Shown here piece by piece: positions 1-8,095 of a DNA stretch of 64,000 nucleotides. The stretch comes from Lachnospiraceae bacterium P6A3 (GTDB lineage Bacteria; Bacillota; Clostridia; Lachnospirales; Lachnospiraceae). How positions within the stretch are numbered: position 1 is the first letter of the stretch; every line of letters begins with the position of its first letter. Below the pieces are notes generated by a model. It was not told where the DNA came from, did not search any database, and saw nothing but the letters and a program-made list of their open reading frames with translations. The DNA is taken from contig KL370861.1 of the NCBI GenBank assembly GCA_000702085.1, positions 808,911-872,910 on the forward strand. The letters are read 5' to 3'. Both the position numbers and the translations under genes were made by a program.

Positions 1-7
1 TGTAGAT

Positions 8-1105
8 ATGTCCAGGCTCACGGTGAAAACCTCTGCCAAGACTTCCTATGACATCGTTTATAAAACATCATTTGAAGCGCTTACTGCTGAAGTGGGAGAA
101 CTTTATCCCGATAAGCCTGCCATCTGTGTTATTACGGATTCTAATGTTGATCCTCTTTATTCGGGGGAAGTCATTAAGAAGCTTGAACCCGTATCCAAAT
201 CCGTAATCAAATACGTAATCCCTGCAGGGGAAGAAAATAAAAATCTTGATGAGATAAGAAAAGTCTATGCTTATCTTATCGAGAATAAAATGGACAGAAA
301 AACGGTCCTTGTTGCCCTTGGCGGCGGTGTGATCGGAGACATGACAGGCTTTGTAGCCGCAACCTTTTTGAGGGGTGTTGATTTTATTCAGATTCCCACA
401 ACACTTCTTGCGCAGGCCGATTCTTCCATCGGCGGAAAAACCGGTGTAGATTTTGACGGATATAAGAACATGGTGGGAGCATTTAAGATGCCTTCACTTG
501 TTTATACAAATCTTTCAACGCTTTCTTCGCTTTCGGGCAAGCAGTTTTGCTCCGGCTTTGCCGAGGTTATGAAATCGGCTCTTTTAAAAGATGAGAAATT
601 CTATACCTGGCTTATCGATAATTCATATGAAATAAGAGACAGGGATGTTGATACTCTTGCAGAGATGGTTTACCGCTGCGATGATATCAAGAGATATATA
701 GTTGAAAAAGACCCTTTTGAGAAAAAAGAAAGAGCACTTCTTAATTTAGGCCACACCCTGGGGCATGCAATAGAAAAGTATTATGATTTCAAATTCCTCC
801 ACGGAGAATGTGTTTCGCTCGGATGCGTTGCGGCCGCTTTCATTTCCTGGAAAAAGGAATTCCTTTCCAAGGAGGAGTTTTATGAGATAAGGGATATGTT
901 CGTATTATTCGGACTCCCCATTTCAATGGATCTTGCGGATATTCCCAAGATCATCGAGTTAACCAAAAACGATAAGAAGATGGATTCCGGACATGTGAAA
1001 TTCATTCTTCTTAAGAAAATAGGCAAAGCTTTTATCAATGAAGAAGTAACGGATGAAGAAATGTCCGCAGCTCTTGATGAACTCAACTTTGCCGAAGGAG
1101 ATTGA
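8..1105 (+). CDS. aroB: 3-dehydroquinate synthase
   Basis: Converts DAHP to 3-dehydroquinate, the second step of the shikimate pathway; cytoplasmic, NAD- and metal-dependent. The 365 residues match the family length. The glycine-rich NAD site GGGVIGDMTGF, the segment QADSSIGGKTGVD and the metal-ligand region LNLGHTLGHAIE followed by LHGE are all present. The ATG at 8 gives a normal AroB N-terminus, but the frame is open to the left edge, so an upstream start cannot be excluded. The stop overlaps the lspA start region, so the two are translationally linked. Confidence 0.96.
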   Translation: MSRLTVKTSAKTSYDIVYKTSFEALTAEVGELYPDKPAICVITDSNVDPLYSGEVIKKLEPVSKSVIKYVIPAGEENKNLDEIRKVYAYLIENKMDRKTVLVALGGGVIGDMTGFVAATFLRGVDFIQIPTTLLAQADSSIGGKTGVDFDGYKNMVGAFKMPSLVYTNLSTLSSLSGKQFCSGFAEVMKSALLKDEKFYTWLIDNSYEIRDRDVDTLAEMVYRCDDIKRYIVEKDPFEKKERALLNLGHTLGHAIEKYYDFKFLHGECVSLGCVAAAFISWKKEFLSKEEFYEIRDMFVLFGLPISMDLADIPKIIELTKNDKKMDSGHVKFILLKKIGKAFINEEVTDEEMSAALDELNFAEGD

Positions 1106-1107
1106 AA

Positions 1108-1677
1108 TTGGAATCGGAAAATAAAGAATTAGTCAGTATGCATGAGAGAAAAAAGATTGCCAAAAGCAAGATGATCTGCTTCTGCCTTCTTTTAATAGCA
1201 GCTGCAGTGTTTTTTGATCAGTACAGCAAATATCTGGCGGTTTCTCACCTCAAAGACAGAAATGCGTATGTTCTTATCGATAAAGTCCTGGAACTTTATT
1301 ATATAGTAAACACAGGCTCCAGCTGGGGTATGCTCGCAGGTCAGAAGGCACTCATTCTTTTTATCTCTGTAATTATAATTACGCTCTGCATTTTTATGAT
1401 CATTAAAAGTCCGGAGGATGTTAAATTTATTCCTTTTAATGTATCGCTTTCAATGATCATTGCGGGCGGAATCGGTAACGGTATTGACAGAATACGTTAT
1501 TCTTACGTAATTGATTTTATATATTTTAAGGCCATAAATTTCCCGGTGTTTAATGTTGCCGATATTTTTGTTACATGCGGAGCCGTTCTTTTTATCCTTC
1601 TCATTCTTTTAAAATATAAAGAGAAGGATCTGTATTTCATGAAGTTTAACCAGAAGAAATTCAGGGAGATGAACTAG
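1108..1677 (+). CDS. lspA: Lipoprotein signal peptidase (signal peptidase II)
   Basis: Membrane aspartyl protease that removes signal peptides from diacylglyceryl-modified prolipoproteins. About 189 residues with four hydrophobic segments. The FFDQYSK motif and the two catalytic-Asp regions (VIDFIYF and FNVADIF) are visible. I choose the TTG at 1108 because GAAGGAG at 1094-1100 lies 7 bases before it; a TTG at 1102 is too close to that site and the ATG at 1138 has no ribosome site. The coding sequence begins just after the aroB stop and ends on the rluD start codon, so it sits in a coupled operon. Confidence 0.93.
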   Translation: MESENKELVSMHERKKIAKSKMICFCLLLIAAAVFFDQYSKYLAVSHLKDRNAYVLIDKVLELYYIVNTGSSWGMLAGQKALILFISVIIITLCIFMIIKSPEDVKFIPFNVSLSMIIAGGIGNGIDRIRYSYVIDFIYFKAINFPVFNVADIFVTCGAVLFILLILLKYKEKDLYFMKFNQKKFREMN

Positions 1678-2600
1678 TGAAACATTATCTTTTTAATGTT
1701 GAAGAAGAGTATGAAGGGGAGAGAGTCGACAGACTTCTCCCTTCTTTACTTGAGGGCGTTTCCAGATCATATCTTCAAAAAGTGATCAAAGAGGGCGGGC
1801 TTATTGCAAACGGAAAAGCGGCAAAACCTTCTTTAAAGGTAAAAGAAGGAGATGTGCTTGAACTGGATCTGCCTGAAGCAGAGACCCCTGATATTCCCGC
1901 AGAGAATATTCCTCTGGATATACTTTATGAGGACGCCGATGTCATTATTATAAATAAACCTAAAAATATGGTCGTTCATCCTGCAGCCGGACATTATACG
2001 GGAACCGTCGTTAATGCGCTGATGTATCATTGCGGCGATTCTTTAAGCGGAATTAACGGAGTCATGCGCCCAGGAATTGTCCACAGGATTGATAAGGACA
2101 CCACAGGCTCCATTATTGCCTGCAAAAACGATCTGGCCCATATGAAGCTTTCCGAGCAGTTTAAGGAGCACTCCATTACCCGTGTTTACAAGGGTATAGC
2201 ATTGGGTGCAATAAGCGACGATGAAGGCGTTGTTGATGCTCCTATAGGCAGGCTTTCAAATGACAGGAAAAAGATGGGTATTGTACCGGGTGGCAAGAGA
2301 GCGGTAACTCATTTCAAAGTACTTGAAAGATTTAAAGATTACACATTTCTTGAATTCAGACTTGAAACCGGAAGAACACATCAGATAAGAGTTCACATGT
2401 CCCATATAGGTCATCCTCTTTTGGGAGATTCCGTTTATGGGAATCCCTCTTCAAATCTGAATAAAAGGTTTAATACGGACGGCCAGACACTTCATGCCGA
2501 AGTCCTTGGTTTTATACATCCTTCCACCGGTGATTATGTTGAAGTAAAAGCGCCTCTTCCCGAGTATTTTTCACACCTTCTCGATGTACTGAAACAGTAG
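1677..2600 (+). CDS. rluD: RluD-type 23S rRNA pseudouridine synthase
   Basis: Isomerises uridines to pseudouridine in large-subunit rRNA. 307 residues: an N-terminal S4 RNA-binding domain (roughly residues 13-60) and the RluA catalytic domain with the signature HRIDKDTTG carrying the catalytic Asp. A GTG start overlaps the lspA stop, with AGGGAG 8 bases upstream. The lspA-rluD order is common in Firmicutes. The exact target uridines cannot be read from sequence; a second RluA-family paralogue is at 36254-37219. Confidence 0.9.
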   Translation: MKHYLFNVEEEYEGERVDRLLPSLLEGVSRSYLQKVIKEGGLIANGKAAKPSLKVKEGDVLELDLPEAETPDIPAENIPLDILYEDADVIIINKPKNMVVHPAAGHYTGTVVNALMYHCGDSLSGINGVMRPGIVHRIDKDTTGSIIACKNDLAHMKLSEQFKEHSITRVYKGIALGAISDDEGVVDAPIGRLSNDRKKMGIVPGGKRAVTHFKVLERFKDYTFLEFRLETGRTHQIRVHMSHIGHPLLGDSVYGNPSSNLNKRFNTDGQTLHAEVLGFIHPSTGDYVEVKAPLPEYFSHLLDVLKQ

Positions 2601-2608
2601 GATTTGTT

Positions 2609-2637
2609 TTGTTTTTTCTTAGAAAACGGTTTATAAT
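2609..2637 (+). promoter_or_regulatory. Sigma-A promoter of the cytidylate-kinase-like gene
   Basis: A -35 TTGTTT (2609-2614) and a consensus -10 TATAAT (2632-2637) are 17 bases apart. Transcription should start near 2644. Confidence 0.75.
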
Positions 2638-2643
2638 TTAGAT

Positions 2644-2657
2644 AGTACAAATGTACT
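2644..2657 (+). promoter_or_regulatory. Inverted repeat at the predicted +1 (possible operator)
   Basis: AGTACA-AA-TGTACT is a perfect 6-base dyad lying exactly where transcription from the promoter just upstream should begin. This is a typical repressor-operator position, though it could be a short hairpin at the RNA 5' end. No regulator is identified. Confidence 0.45.
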
Positions 2658-2695
2658 GATTTTCTGAGAAAAATGTATTGGGAAAGGTGGTGCCT

Positions 2696-3319
2696 ATGAA
2701 AACCGTAATTACTATCGGAAGACAATTCGGATCCGGAGGAAGAGAGATCGGAGAAAAGCTTTCACAGGCTTACGGAATCCGTTATTATGACAGGGAACTG
2801 CTGACAAGAGCTGCGAAAGAGAGCGGATTTTGTGAAGAGATCCTTCAGAATCATGATGAGCGTCCCACCAATTCATTCCTTTATAATCTTGTAATCGATA
2901 CCTACAGTTTCGGTTATAATTCGTCTTCATTTGTGGACATGCCCATTTCTCAGAAAGTGTTTCTGGCCCAGTTTGATACCATTAAGAAAGTAGCGGATGA
3001 AGGACCCTGTGTTATTGTAGGAAGATGCGCCGATTATGCATTGGACGGACGCGATAATGTCATTAATCTGTTTATCTATGCAGACGAAGACTTTAAGATC
3101 AGAAGGGTTATGGACATTTATAACCTCGATGAAAATAAAGCTCATGACATGATCGTTAAGAAAGACAAGCAGAGACAGAGCTATTATAATTACTATACCA
3201 ACAGAAAGTGGGGAAAAGCAGATACCTATGATCTGTGCATCAATTCTTCGGTTCTCGGCATAGACGGTTCTGTTAAGCTTATAAAACAGTTTGTAGAGGA
3301 TTTTGAAACAAAATCTTAA
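2696..3319 (+). CDS. Cytidylate kinase-like family protein
   Basis: P-loop kinase of the cytidylate_kin_2 type (about 207 residues), related to Cmk but of unproven substrate. The P-loop region GRQFGSGGREIG is near the N-terminus, followed by the family segment YYDRELLTRAAKESG and a mid-protein CVIVGRCADY. The ATG at 2696 is chosen because AAAGGTGG lies 5 bases before it; an in-frame TTG at 2678 would overlap that site. It has its own promoter with a dyad at the start site. True CMP kinase is normally fused or adjacent to other genes in this group, so the role here is uncertain. Confidence 0.8.
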   Translation: MKTVITIGRQFGSGGREIGEKLSQAYGIRYYDRELLTRAAKESGFCEEILQNHDERPTNSFLYNLVIDTYSFGYNSSSFVDMPISQKVFLAQFDTIKKVADEGPCVIVGRCADYALDGRDNVINLFIYADEDFKIRRVMDIYNLDENKAHDMIVKKDKQRQSYYNYYTNRKWGKADTYDLCINSSVLGIDGSVKLIKQFVEDFETKS

Positions 3320-3350
3320 GTAATTGTTTTAATGATAGGGGAGAAAACCA

Positions 3351-3590
3351 ATGGAGAATGAGAACGAAGTTTTAGGAACCGTAAAAGAGGACATCCGAAC
3401 CGTATCGGATAAGACTCAGGCAATTATTTATGTTATAGCAGGTGTGATTGCCATGATTGCCGGCCCTCTTTTAATACCCGGTCTTTTCGGATGGGTACTT
3501 GCACTTACAGGACTGATATTTGTTTTTCTCGGCATATGCGGATTTTTATATATTGCAGCAGATGCCAAGAAAGCTTCTAAGAAAAATTAA
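3351..3590 (+). CDS. Small two-helix membrane protein, unknown function
   Basis: 79 residues: a short charged N-terminus, two hydrophobic segments (about residues 24-44 and 47-68) joined by a Pro/Gly turn, and a Lys-rich C-terminus (KKASKKN). AGGGGAG precedes the ATG by 7 bases, so it is likely translated. It lies between the kinase-like gene and the L21 leader with no terminator visible on either side. I recognise no family. Confidence 0.7.
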   Translation: MENENEVLGTVKEDIRTVSDKTQAIIYVIAGVIAMIAGPLLIPGLFGWVLALTGLIFVFLGICGFLYIAADAKKASKKN

Positions 3591-3620
3591 CCGTCCGTAT
3601 TATCTTATGAAAATTATATA

Positions 3621-3649
3621 TTGACTTTTTAGGCACTTCCTATTAATAT
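3621..3649 (+). promoter_or_regulatory. Promoter of the rplU-prp-rpmA operon
   Basis: -35 TTGACT (3621-3626) and -10 TAATAT (3644-3649) with a 17-base spacer. The predicted start near 3656 gives a leader of about 118 bases before rplU. Confidence 0.8.
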
Positions 3650-3655
3650 TATGGA

Positions 3656-3772
3656 GTATGCCGCTTGAATAGGCTTTAAGTTTGTGTGCAATAACGCATA
3701 CGACGCCGAATCAGCGTTGAAAAGGACCATGACGCATACTTCATGATGGTTCATGAAAAGGAGGTGCCTATT
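3656..3772 (+). ncRNA. L21 leader (ribosomal protein operon leader RNA)
   Basis: The untranslated leader between the promoter and rplU carries features typical of the Firmicutes L21 leader: a central segment ACGCATACGACGCCGAATC, then GCGTTGAAAAGGACC, a hairpin built from paired CATGATG/CATCATG-like stretches near 3736-3755, and the AAAGGAGGTG ribosome site at its 3' end. Such leaders are thought to mediate feedback by a protein of the operon. Assignment is by pattern recognition, not a covariance search. Confidence 0.75.
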
Positions 3773-3773
3773 T

Positions 3774-4076
3774 ATGTACGCAATTATCGCAACCGGAGGA
3801 AAGCAGTATAAAGTTTCCGAGGGAGATGAGATCAGAGTCGAGAAGCTTGATGCTGCTGAAGGTGATAAAGTTACTTTCGACGTCATTGCTGTTAACGACG
3901 GTTCTCTTAAGGCAGGTAAAGATGTAGCTTCTGCAAAGGTTACAGGTACTGTTGTAAAGCAGGATCGTGCCAAGAAGGTCATCGTATATCGCTACAAGAG
4001 AAAGTCCGGATATCACAAGAAGAACGGACACAGACAGCCCTTTACGGCTGTTAAGATTGATTCCATCGAAGGCTGA
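3774..4076 (+). CDS. rplU: 50S ribosomal protein L21
   Basis: Large-subunit ribosomal protein of 100 residues beginning [14 protein letters not shown], the standard L21 start, and keeping the C-terminal [10 protein letters not shown] region that contacts rRNA. The ATG at 3774 is preceded at 9 bases by GGAGG in the leader; an upstream in-frame ATG at 3753 lies inside the leader and before the ribosome site. First gene of the classic rplU-prp-rpmA-obgE block. Confidence 0.97.
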   Translation: MYAIIATGGKQYKVSEGDEIRVEKLDAAEGDKVTFDVIAVNDGSLKAGKDVASAKVTGTVVKQDRAKKVIVYRYKRKSGYHKKNGHRQPFTAVKIDSIEG

Positions 4077-4078
4077 TC

Positions 4079-4423
4079 ATGACTACTATCGTGATCGAAA
4101 AGTCTCATGAAGGAGCATATAAAGGCTTTACTTGTATGGGACACGCAGGTTTCGCCAAGAAAGGCAAACCCGATATTTTATGTTCAGCTGTTTCTGCACT
4201 TTCTATCCATACAATAAACGGATTAGAGAAAGTCGCAGGGCAGGATATCTCGGTCAGCACCGATGAATCCACCGGATTTATGAGATGCATTATCAACGGA
4301 ACACCGCTTGCGGCAACCGATACGCTTATGGATGCATTTGTTAATTCGGTAAAGGATCTTTCGGATGAATACGGAGAGAAATTCCTGCAGGTAAAAATTC
4401 AGGAGGTTAACGACAATGCTTAG
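4079..4423 (+). CDS. prp: Ribosomal-processing cysteine protease Prp
   Basis: Cleaves the N-terminal extension of L27 in Firmicutes and related bacteria. 114 residues; the catalytic pair is visible as His22 in GHAG and Cys35 in [10 protein letters not shown], with the normal spacing. It starts two bases after rplU and overlaps the start of rpmA, its substrate. The L27 next door carries the extension this protease removes, so function is well supported by context. Confidence 0.93.
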   Translation: MTTIVIEKSHEGAYKGFTCMGHAGFAKKGKPDILCSAVSALSIHTINGLEKVAGQDISVSTDESTGFMRCIINGTPLAATDTLMDAFVNSVKDLSDEYGEKFLQVKIQEVNDNA

Positions 4424-4703
4424 AATGAATCTTCAGTTCTTTGCTCATAAAAAGGGTGTCGGTTCTACCAAGAACGGCAGAGATTCCGAATCCAAGAGAC
4501 TTGGCGCAAAGCGTGCAGACGGTCAGTTTGTTACTGCCGGAAACATTCTTTACAGACAGCGCGGAACCAAGATCCACCCAGGTAATAATGTAGGTATCGG
4601 CGGAGATGATACTCTTTATGCGCTGGTTGACGGCGTTCTCAGATTCGAGAGAAAGGGTAAAGACAGAACTCAGGCTTCTGTTTATCCCAGAGAAGAGCAG
4701 TAA
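4416..4703 (+). CDS. rpmA: 50S ribosomal protein L27 with Prp-cleaved extension
   Basis: 95 residues. The N-terminus [14 protein letters not shown] matches the Firmicutes form in which Prp cuts after the FF pair to expose the AHKKG end that reaches the peptidyl-transferase centre. The rest ([31 protein letters not shown]) is standard L27. AGGAGG lies 9 bases before the ATG, inside the end of prp. A terminator follows directly. Confidence 0.97.
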   Translation: MLRMNLQFFAHKKGVGSTKNGRDSESKRLGAKRADGQFVTAGNILYRQRGTKIHPGNNVGIGGDDTLYALVDGVLRFERKGKDRTQASVYPREEQ

Positions 4704-4708
4704 TTTTC

Positions 4709-4743
4709 AGGACTCTGACCTACCGGCCAGAGTCCTTTCTTTT
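4709..4743 (+). terminator. Intrinsic terminator after rpmA
   Basis: AGGACTCTG (4709-4717) pairs with CAGAGTCCT (4728-4736) around a 10-base loop, followed by TTCTTTT. It should end the rplU-prp-rpmA transcript, probably partially since obgE follows on the same strand. Confidence 0.85.
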
Positions 4744-4776
4744 AATAACGGTCATGCATGGCTCTCCGTTATTAAA
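4741..4776 (+). repeat. 11-bp inverted repeat ahead of obgE
   Basis: TTTAATAACGG (4741-4751) and CCGTTATTAAA (4766-4776) form a perfect 11-base stem with a 14-base loop that itself contains ATGCAT. It starts within the rpmA terminator T-tract and is not followed by an immediate T-run, so it looks like a leader hairpin of obgE or a DNA operator rather than a second terminator. Confidence 0.6.
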
Positions 4777-4808
4777 GGAATGTTGTTTTAAAGTATAGAG
4801 GAATAATT

Positions 4809-6101
4809 ATGTATTGCGATAAAGCCCGCGTCATACTGAAGAGCGGAAAAGGAGGAGACGGACACGTTTCCTTCAGAAGAGAAAAATACGTAACCAACGG
4901 TGGCCCCGACGGCGGTGACGGCGGCAGAGGAGGAGACGTCATACTCAAAGTTGACGAGGGGTTGAATACTCTCATCGATTTCCGAAACGTTCGTAAATAC
5001 GCTGCAGGCAACGGCGAGAACGGCGGCAAGAAAAACTGCCGCGGCAAGGACGGAAATGATATCATCCTTAAGGTACCTGTGGGAACCGTTGTAAGGGAAG
5101 CCGAATCCGGAAAAGTCATTATCGATATGTCCGGAGATTGCAAAGAATACACCATTCTTAAAGGCGGAAAAGGCGGACTGGGAAACCAGCATTTTGCCAC
5201 CTCGACAATGCAGGCCCCCAAGTATGCACAGCCCGGTCAGCCCGCACTTGAGCTTGAGACTATATTTGAACTTAAAGTGGTTGCGGATGTGGGACTTGTA
5301 GGATTTCCCAATGCAGGTAAATCCTCACTCCTTGCTGCATGCACCAATGCAAAGCCCAAGATTGCCGGCTATCAGTTCACAACCCTTATGCCAAATCTCG
5401 GTGTAGTGGATCTCGGAGGTGACGGCTTTGTTATATCCGATATACCCGGTCTTATTGAAGGAGCTTCCGATGGTCTTGGACTCGGACATGAGTTCTTAAG
5501 ACATGTAGAAAGAACTAAGGTTCTCATTCATGTTGTTGATGCTGCAGGGACCGAAGGCAGGAATCCTCTCGATGATGTAAAGCAGATAAATCTTGAACTA
5601 GAAAAGTATGATCCCGAGCTTCTTAAAAAGCCTCAGATTATTGCTGCGAATAAATCCGACCTGTTTTCTTCTTATGAAGAGGCAGAAGGGTATGTAAAGG
5701 CTCTTAAAGACGAGTTTGAGCCCAAGGGAATAAATGTATATACTATTTCCGCAGCTACCGGTGACGGTGTCAAAGAGCTCCTCAGGGCAGCATCCGATCT
5801 CATCATAACGCTTCCTGATGAGATCAAGACTTTTGAACAGGAGTATGATCCCGAAATCAGCCTTAAGAACAGCGAAGATCCCTATACAGTATACTTTGAT
5901 GACGAGGAAGATGAATATGTCATCGAAGGACCCAGGATTGAAAAAATGCTCGGTTATACCAATCTTGATTCCGAAAAGGGATTTGCATTCTTCCAGAAAT
6001 TTCTTAAAGATAACGGAATGCTTGAACAGCTTGAGGAACTCGGTATTAAAGACGGTGATACGGTCAGATTGTACGGACATTCATTTGAATATTATAAATA
6101 G
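4809..6101 (+). CDS. obgE: Obg-family GTPase
   Basis: Ribosome-associated GTPase needed for 50S assembly and stress control. 430 residues in three parts: the glycine-rich Obg fold (about 1-158, with repeated GGxGG turns), the G domain (G1 GFPNAGKSS near 163, switch and G3 DIPGLIEGA, G4 ANKSD), and the C-terminal OCT domain found in Firmicutes (about 345-430). Starts after the hairpin; yhbY follows 7 bases downstream. Confidence 0.97.
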   Translation: MYCDKARVILKSGKGGDGHVSFRREKYVTNGGPDGGDGGRGGDVILKVDEGLNTLIDFRNVRKYAAGNGENGGKKNCRGKDGNDIILKVPVGTVVREAESGKVIIDMSGDCKEYTILKGGKGGLGNQHFATSTMQAPKYAQPGQPALELETIFELKVVADVGLVGFPNAGKSSLLAACTNAKPKIAGYQFTTLMPNLGVVDLGGDGFVISDIPGLIEGASDGLGLGHEFLRHVERTKVLIHVVDAAGTEGRNPLDDVKQINLELEKYDPELLKKPQIIAANKSDLFSSYEEAEGYVKALKDEFEPKGINVYTISAATGDGVKELLRAASDLIITLPDEIKTFEQEYDPEISLKNSEDPYTVYFDDEEDEYVIEGPRIEKMLGYTNLDSEKGFAFFQKFLKDNGMLEQLEELGIKDGDTVRLYGHSFEYYK

Positions 6102-6108
6102 GTGAAAT

Positions 6109-6417
6109 ATGGAATTAACCAGCAAACAAAGAGCATATTTAAAAGGACTCGCAATGGATATCGATGCGGCATTCAATCTCGGCAAGTCATCCGTTACTCC
6201 CGAGACCATAGCTGCACTTGATGAATTCTTTGCAAAGAACGAGCTTCTCAAGATATCCGTTCTTAAGAATTGTGAAGATGATGCAAAATCCCTTGCCGAG
6301 ATAATCGCGGGAAGAACCAGATCCACTGTAGTTCAGGTTATAGGCCGCAAGATTGTCCTCTATAAGCCCAATAAGGATAATCCTAAAATCGAACTTCCCA
6401 AGGCTTCAAAGAAATAA
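6109..6417 (+). CDS. yhbY: CRM-domain RNA-binding protein YhbY
   Basis: 102 residues; a single CRM (YhbY-like) domain associated with pre-50S particles. The N-terminal LTSKQRAYLKGLA and the GKSSVTPE segment correspond to the family's GxxG RNA-binding loop region, here with S in place of the usual G. The obgE-yhbY-yqeK-rsfS order supports a ribosome-assembly role. Its stop overlaps the yqeK start (TAATG). Confidence 0.9.
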   Translation: MELTSKQRAYLKGLAMDIDAAFNLGKSSVTPETIAALDEFFAKNELLKISVLKNCEDDAKSLAEIIAGRTRSTVVQVIGRKIVLYKPNKDNPKIELPKASKK

Positions 6418-7022
6418 TGAACAAGGATATCATCGAATACAGAAAAACACTGGAGAAAGATCTTGATCAGAACAGGTTTGAACATTCTCTCGGAGTCGAG
6501 TATACTTCAGCCTGTCTTGCTTTCATACACGGTTGTAATGTAACCGATGCCAGAATAGCAGGACTTTTACATGACTGCGCCAAGTGCATTCCTCACAGTG
6601 AACAGATTAAGATAATGGAGAAAGCCGGGCAGCCGCCTCTTAAAGAAGAACTTGATAATCAATCGCTTCTTCATTCAAAATGCGGAGCCATTATCGCTCA
6701 TGATAAGTATGAGATTGATGATCCGGATATATTAAACGCCATAAGGTTTCATACCGTGGGCAGACCCAATATGAGCCTTCTTGAAAAGATAGTTTATGTT
6801 GCGGATTTTATTGAACCCACCAGAAAAGAACTTCAAATAATGGAACGTGTCAGGAAGGCAGCATTTATTGACATTGATCAGGCTCTTTTATGGATAATGG
6901 AAAGTGTTCGTGACTATGTTTCCGGTAAAGGATATGCTCCTGCACCTTCATCCATAGCCGCACATGATTTTTACAAGAACCAGATCAAGGTAAACGAAGA
7001 CCTTAGAAACGGGAGGATTTAG
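6417..7022 (+). CDS. yqeK: HD-domain Ap4A hydrolase YqeK
   Basis: Symmetrical diadenosine tetraphosphate hydrolase of the YqeK family. 201 residues with the HD metal ligands visible: RFEHSLG (His22), GLLHDCAK, LLHSKCG and RFHTVGRP, then VADFIEPTR. In Bacillus the gene follows nadD; here nadD is absent and yqeK follows yhbY directly, overlapping by one base. Confidence 0.92.
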   Translation: MNKDIIEYRKTLEKDLDQNRFEHSLGVEYTSACLAFIHGCNVTDARIAGLLHDCAKCIPHSEQIKIMEKAGQPPLKEELDNQSLLHSKCGAIIAHDKYEIDDPDILNAIRFHTVGRPNMSLLEKIVYVADFIEPTRKELQIMERVRKAAFIDIDQALLWIMESVRDYVSGKGYAPAPSSIAAHDFYKNQIKVNEDLRNGRI

Positions 7023-7025
7023 TTT

Positions 7026-7370
7026 TTGACTGAGAATTTAACCAAAGAGATTCGTACTGTTGTTGATTCGCTTGAAGATAAAAAAGGAACTGATATTTCG
7101 GTTCTTGATCTTAGCAAAGTATCCGATATTACCGATTGTTTTGTTATCTGCTCCGGTTCCAACCGTTCACAGATTCAGGCTCTTGCGGATGGAGTTGAAG
7201 AAGCTCTCGGCCGTAAAGGCCTTCTTCATAAAGGTATAGAAGGTTATGATACCGCAAACTGGATACTTATTGATTACGGTGAATTTGTTGTTCATATTTT
7301 TGATAAGGATTCCAGAGATATGTATGATCTCGAGAGAATCTGGAGCGATGCAGGTAAAGTTGAGATTTGA
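7026..7370 (+). CDS. rsfS: Ribosome silencing factor RsfS
   Basis: Binds L14 and blocks subunit joining during starvation. 114 residues with the family core DISVLDLSKVSDITDCFVICSG, the GYDTANWILIDYGEFVVHIF segment and the YDLERIWSDA end. Translation starts at a TTG (7026), with GGAGG at 7012-7016, 9 bases upstream in the end of yqeK. Last gene of the ribosome block; a terminator follows. Confidence 0.94.
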   Translation: MTENLTKEIRTVVDSLEDKKGTDISVLDLSKVSDITDCFVICSGSNRSQIQALADGVEEALGRKGLLHKGIEGYDTANWILIDYGEFVVHIFDKDSRDMYDLERIWSDAGKVEI

Positions 7371-7376
7371 TCATTA

Positions 7377-7408
7377 CAGGAACCGTTAATTCGGTTCCTG
7401 ATATTTTT
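7377..7408 (+). terminator. Intrinsic terminator after rsfS
   Basis: CAGGAACCG (7377-7385) and CGGTTCCTG (7392-7400) form a perfect 9-base stem with a 6-base loop, followed by ATATTTTT. The next ATG is only 5 bases past the T-run. Confidence 0.85.
7399..7407 (+). promoter_or_regulatory. Possible extended -10 for a leaderless HAD-gene mRNA
   Basis: TGA-TATTTT sits 6 bases before the ATG at 7414, the spacing expected if RNA starts at the A of the start codon. It overlaps the terminator end. No -35 match is seen, so this is suggestive only. Confidence 0.35.
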
Positions 7409-7413
7409 GTGCT

Positions 7414-8067
7414 ATGAAAAAAGGGATTATTTTTGATATGGACGGAACCGTGTGGGATTCTTCGGAAAATGTTGCGAAATCCTGGACGGTTAAGGTACAT
7501 GAAGCGGGGTATACAGACAGGATAATTAACCGTGACGACATAAAAAATGTCATGGGTAAAACCATGGATGTGATTGCCGATACTTTGTTTACATTTACAA
7601 AAAAAGGTCCGGAACGTGATAATCTCAGGTATTCATGTCAGGAATATGAGATAGAGTATCTGCGGGAACATGGCGGACTGTTATATGAAGGTATTACGGA
7701 TACCTGGAAAGCTCTTAAGGATATGGGTTATCATAACTATATCGTAAGCAATTGCCAGGCAGGTTATATTGAATGCTTCCTGGATCATTACAGTATCTCT
7801 TACGGTCATGAAGATGAACTTATAGAAGATATAGAATGTTTCGGCAATAACGGCTTTCAAAAGGCTGAAAATATCAAACTTCTGGCTACTCGTAACAAAC
7901 TGACAGATGCCTGCTATGTCGGAGATATCCAGGGAGACTACGAAGCAACCGTAAAAGCGGGATATAAGTTTATCCATGCAAAATACGGCTTCGGAAGTAT
8001 TGATACCGAGGTTCCTTATATAGGTTCTTTCCCTGAACTTACGGATATTGTTCCGGTCATTTTATAA
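7414..8067 (+). CDS. HAD-superfamily phosphatase (phosphoglycolate-phosphatase-like)
   Basis: 217 residues with all four HAD motifs: the nucleophile DMDGTVWDS (residues 8-16), the Ser of YIVSN, the Lys of FQKAEN and the acidic pair in VGDIQGDYEA. A helical cap lies between motifs 1 and 2, as in the PGP/Gph group; substrate unknown. The ATG has no ribosome site and follows a terminator closely, which fits a leaderless message or read-through. A downstream start would remove the nucleophile, so 7414 is secure. Confidence 0.85.
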   Translation: MKKGIIFDMDGTVWDSSENVAKSWTVKVHEAGYTDRIINRDDIKNVMGKTMDVIADTLFTFTKKGPERDNLRYSCQEYEIEYLREHGGLLYEGITDTWKALKDMGYHNYIVSNCQAGYIECFLDHYSISYGHEDELIEDIECFGNNGFQKAENIKLLATRNKLTDACYVGDIQGDYEATVKAGYKFIHAKYGFGSIDTEVPYIGSFPELTDIVPVIL

Positions 8068-8095
8068 CCATATAGATTTATAAAGGAGAATCAAA

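Noticed and set aside
4772-5221. Long minus-strand frames opposite obgE
   Set aside because: Pro/Ser-rich complements of the glycine-rich Obg domain with no start signals; obgE is secure.
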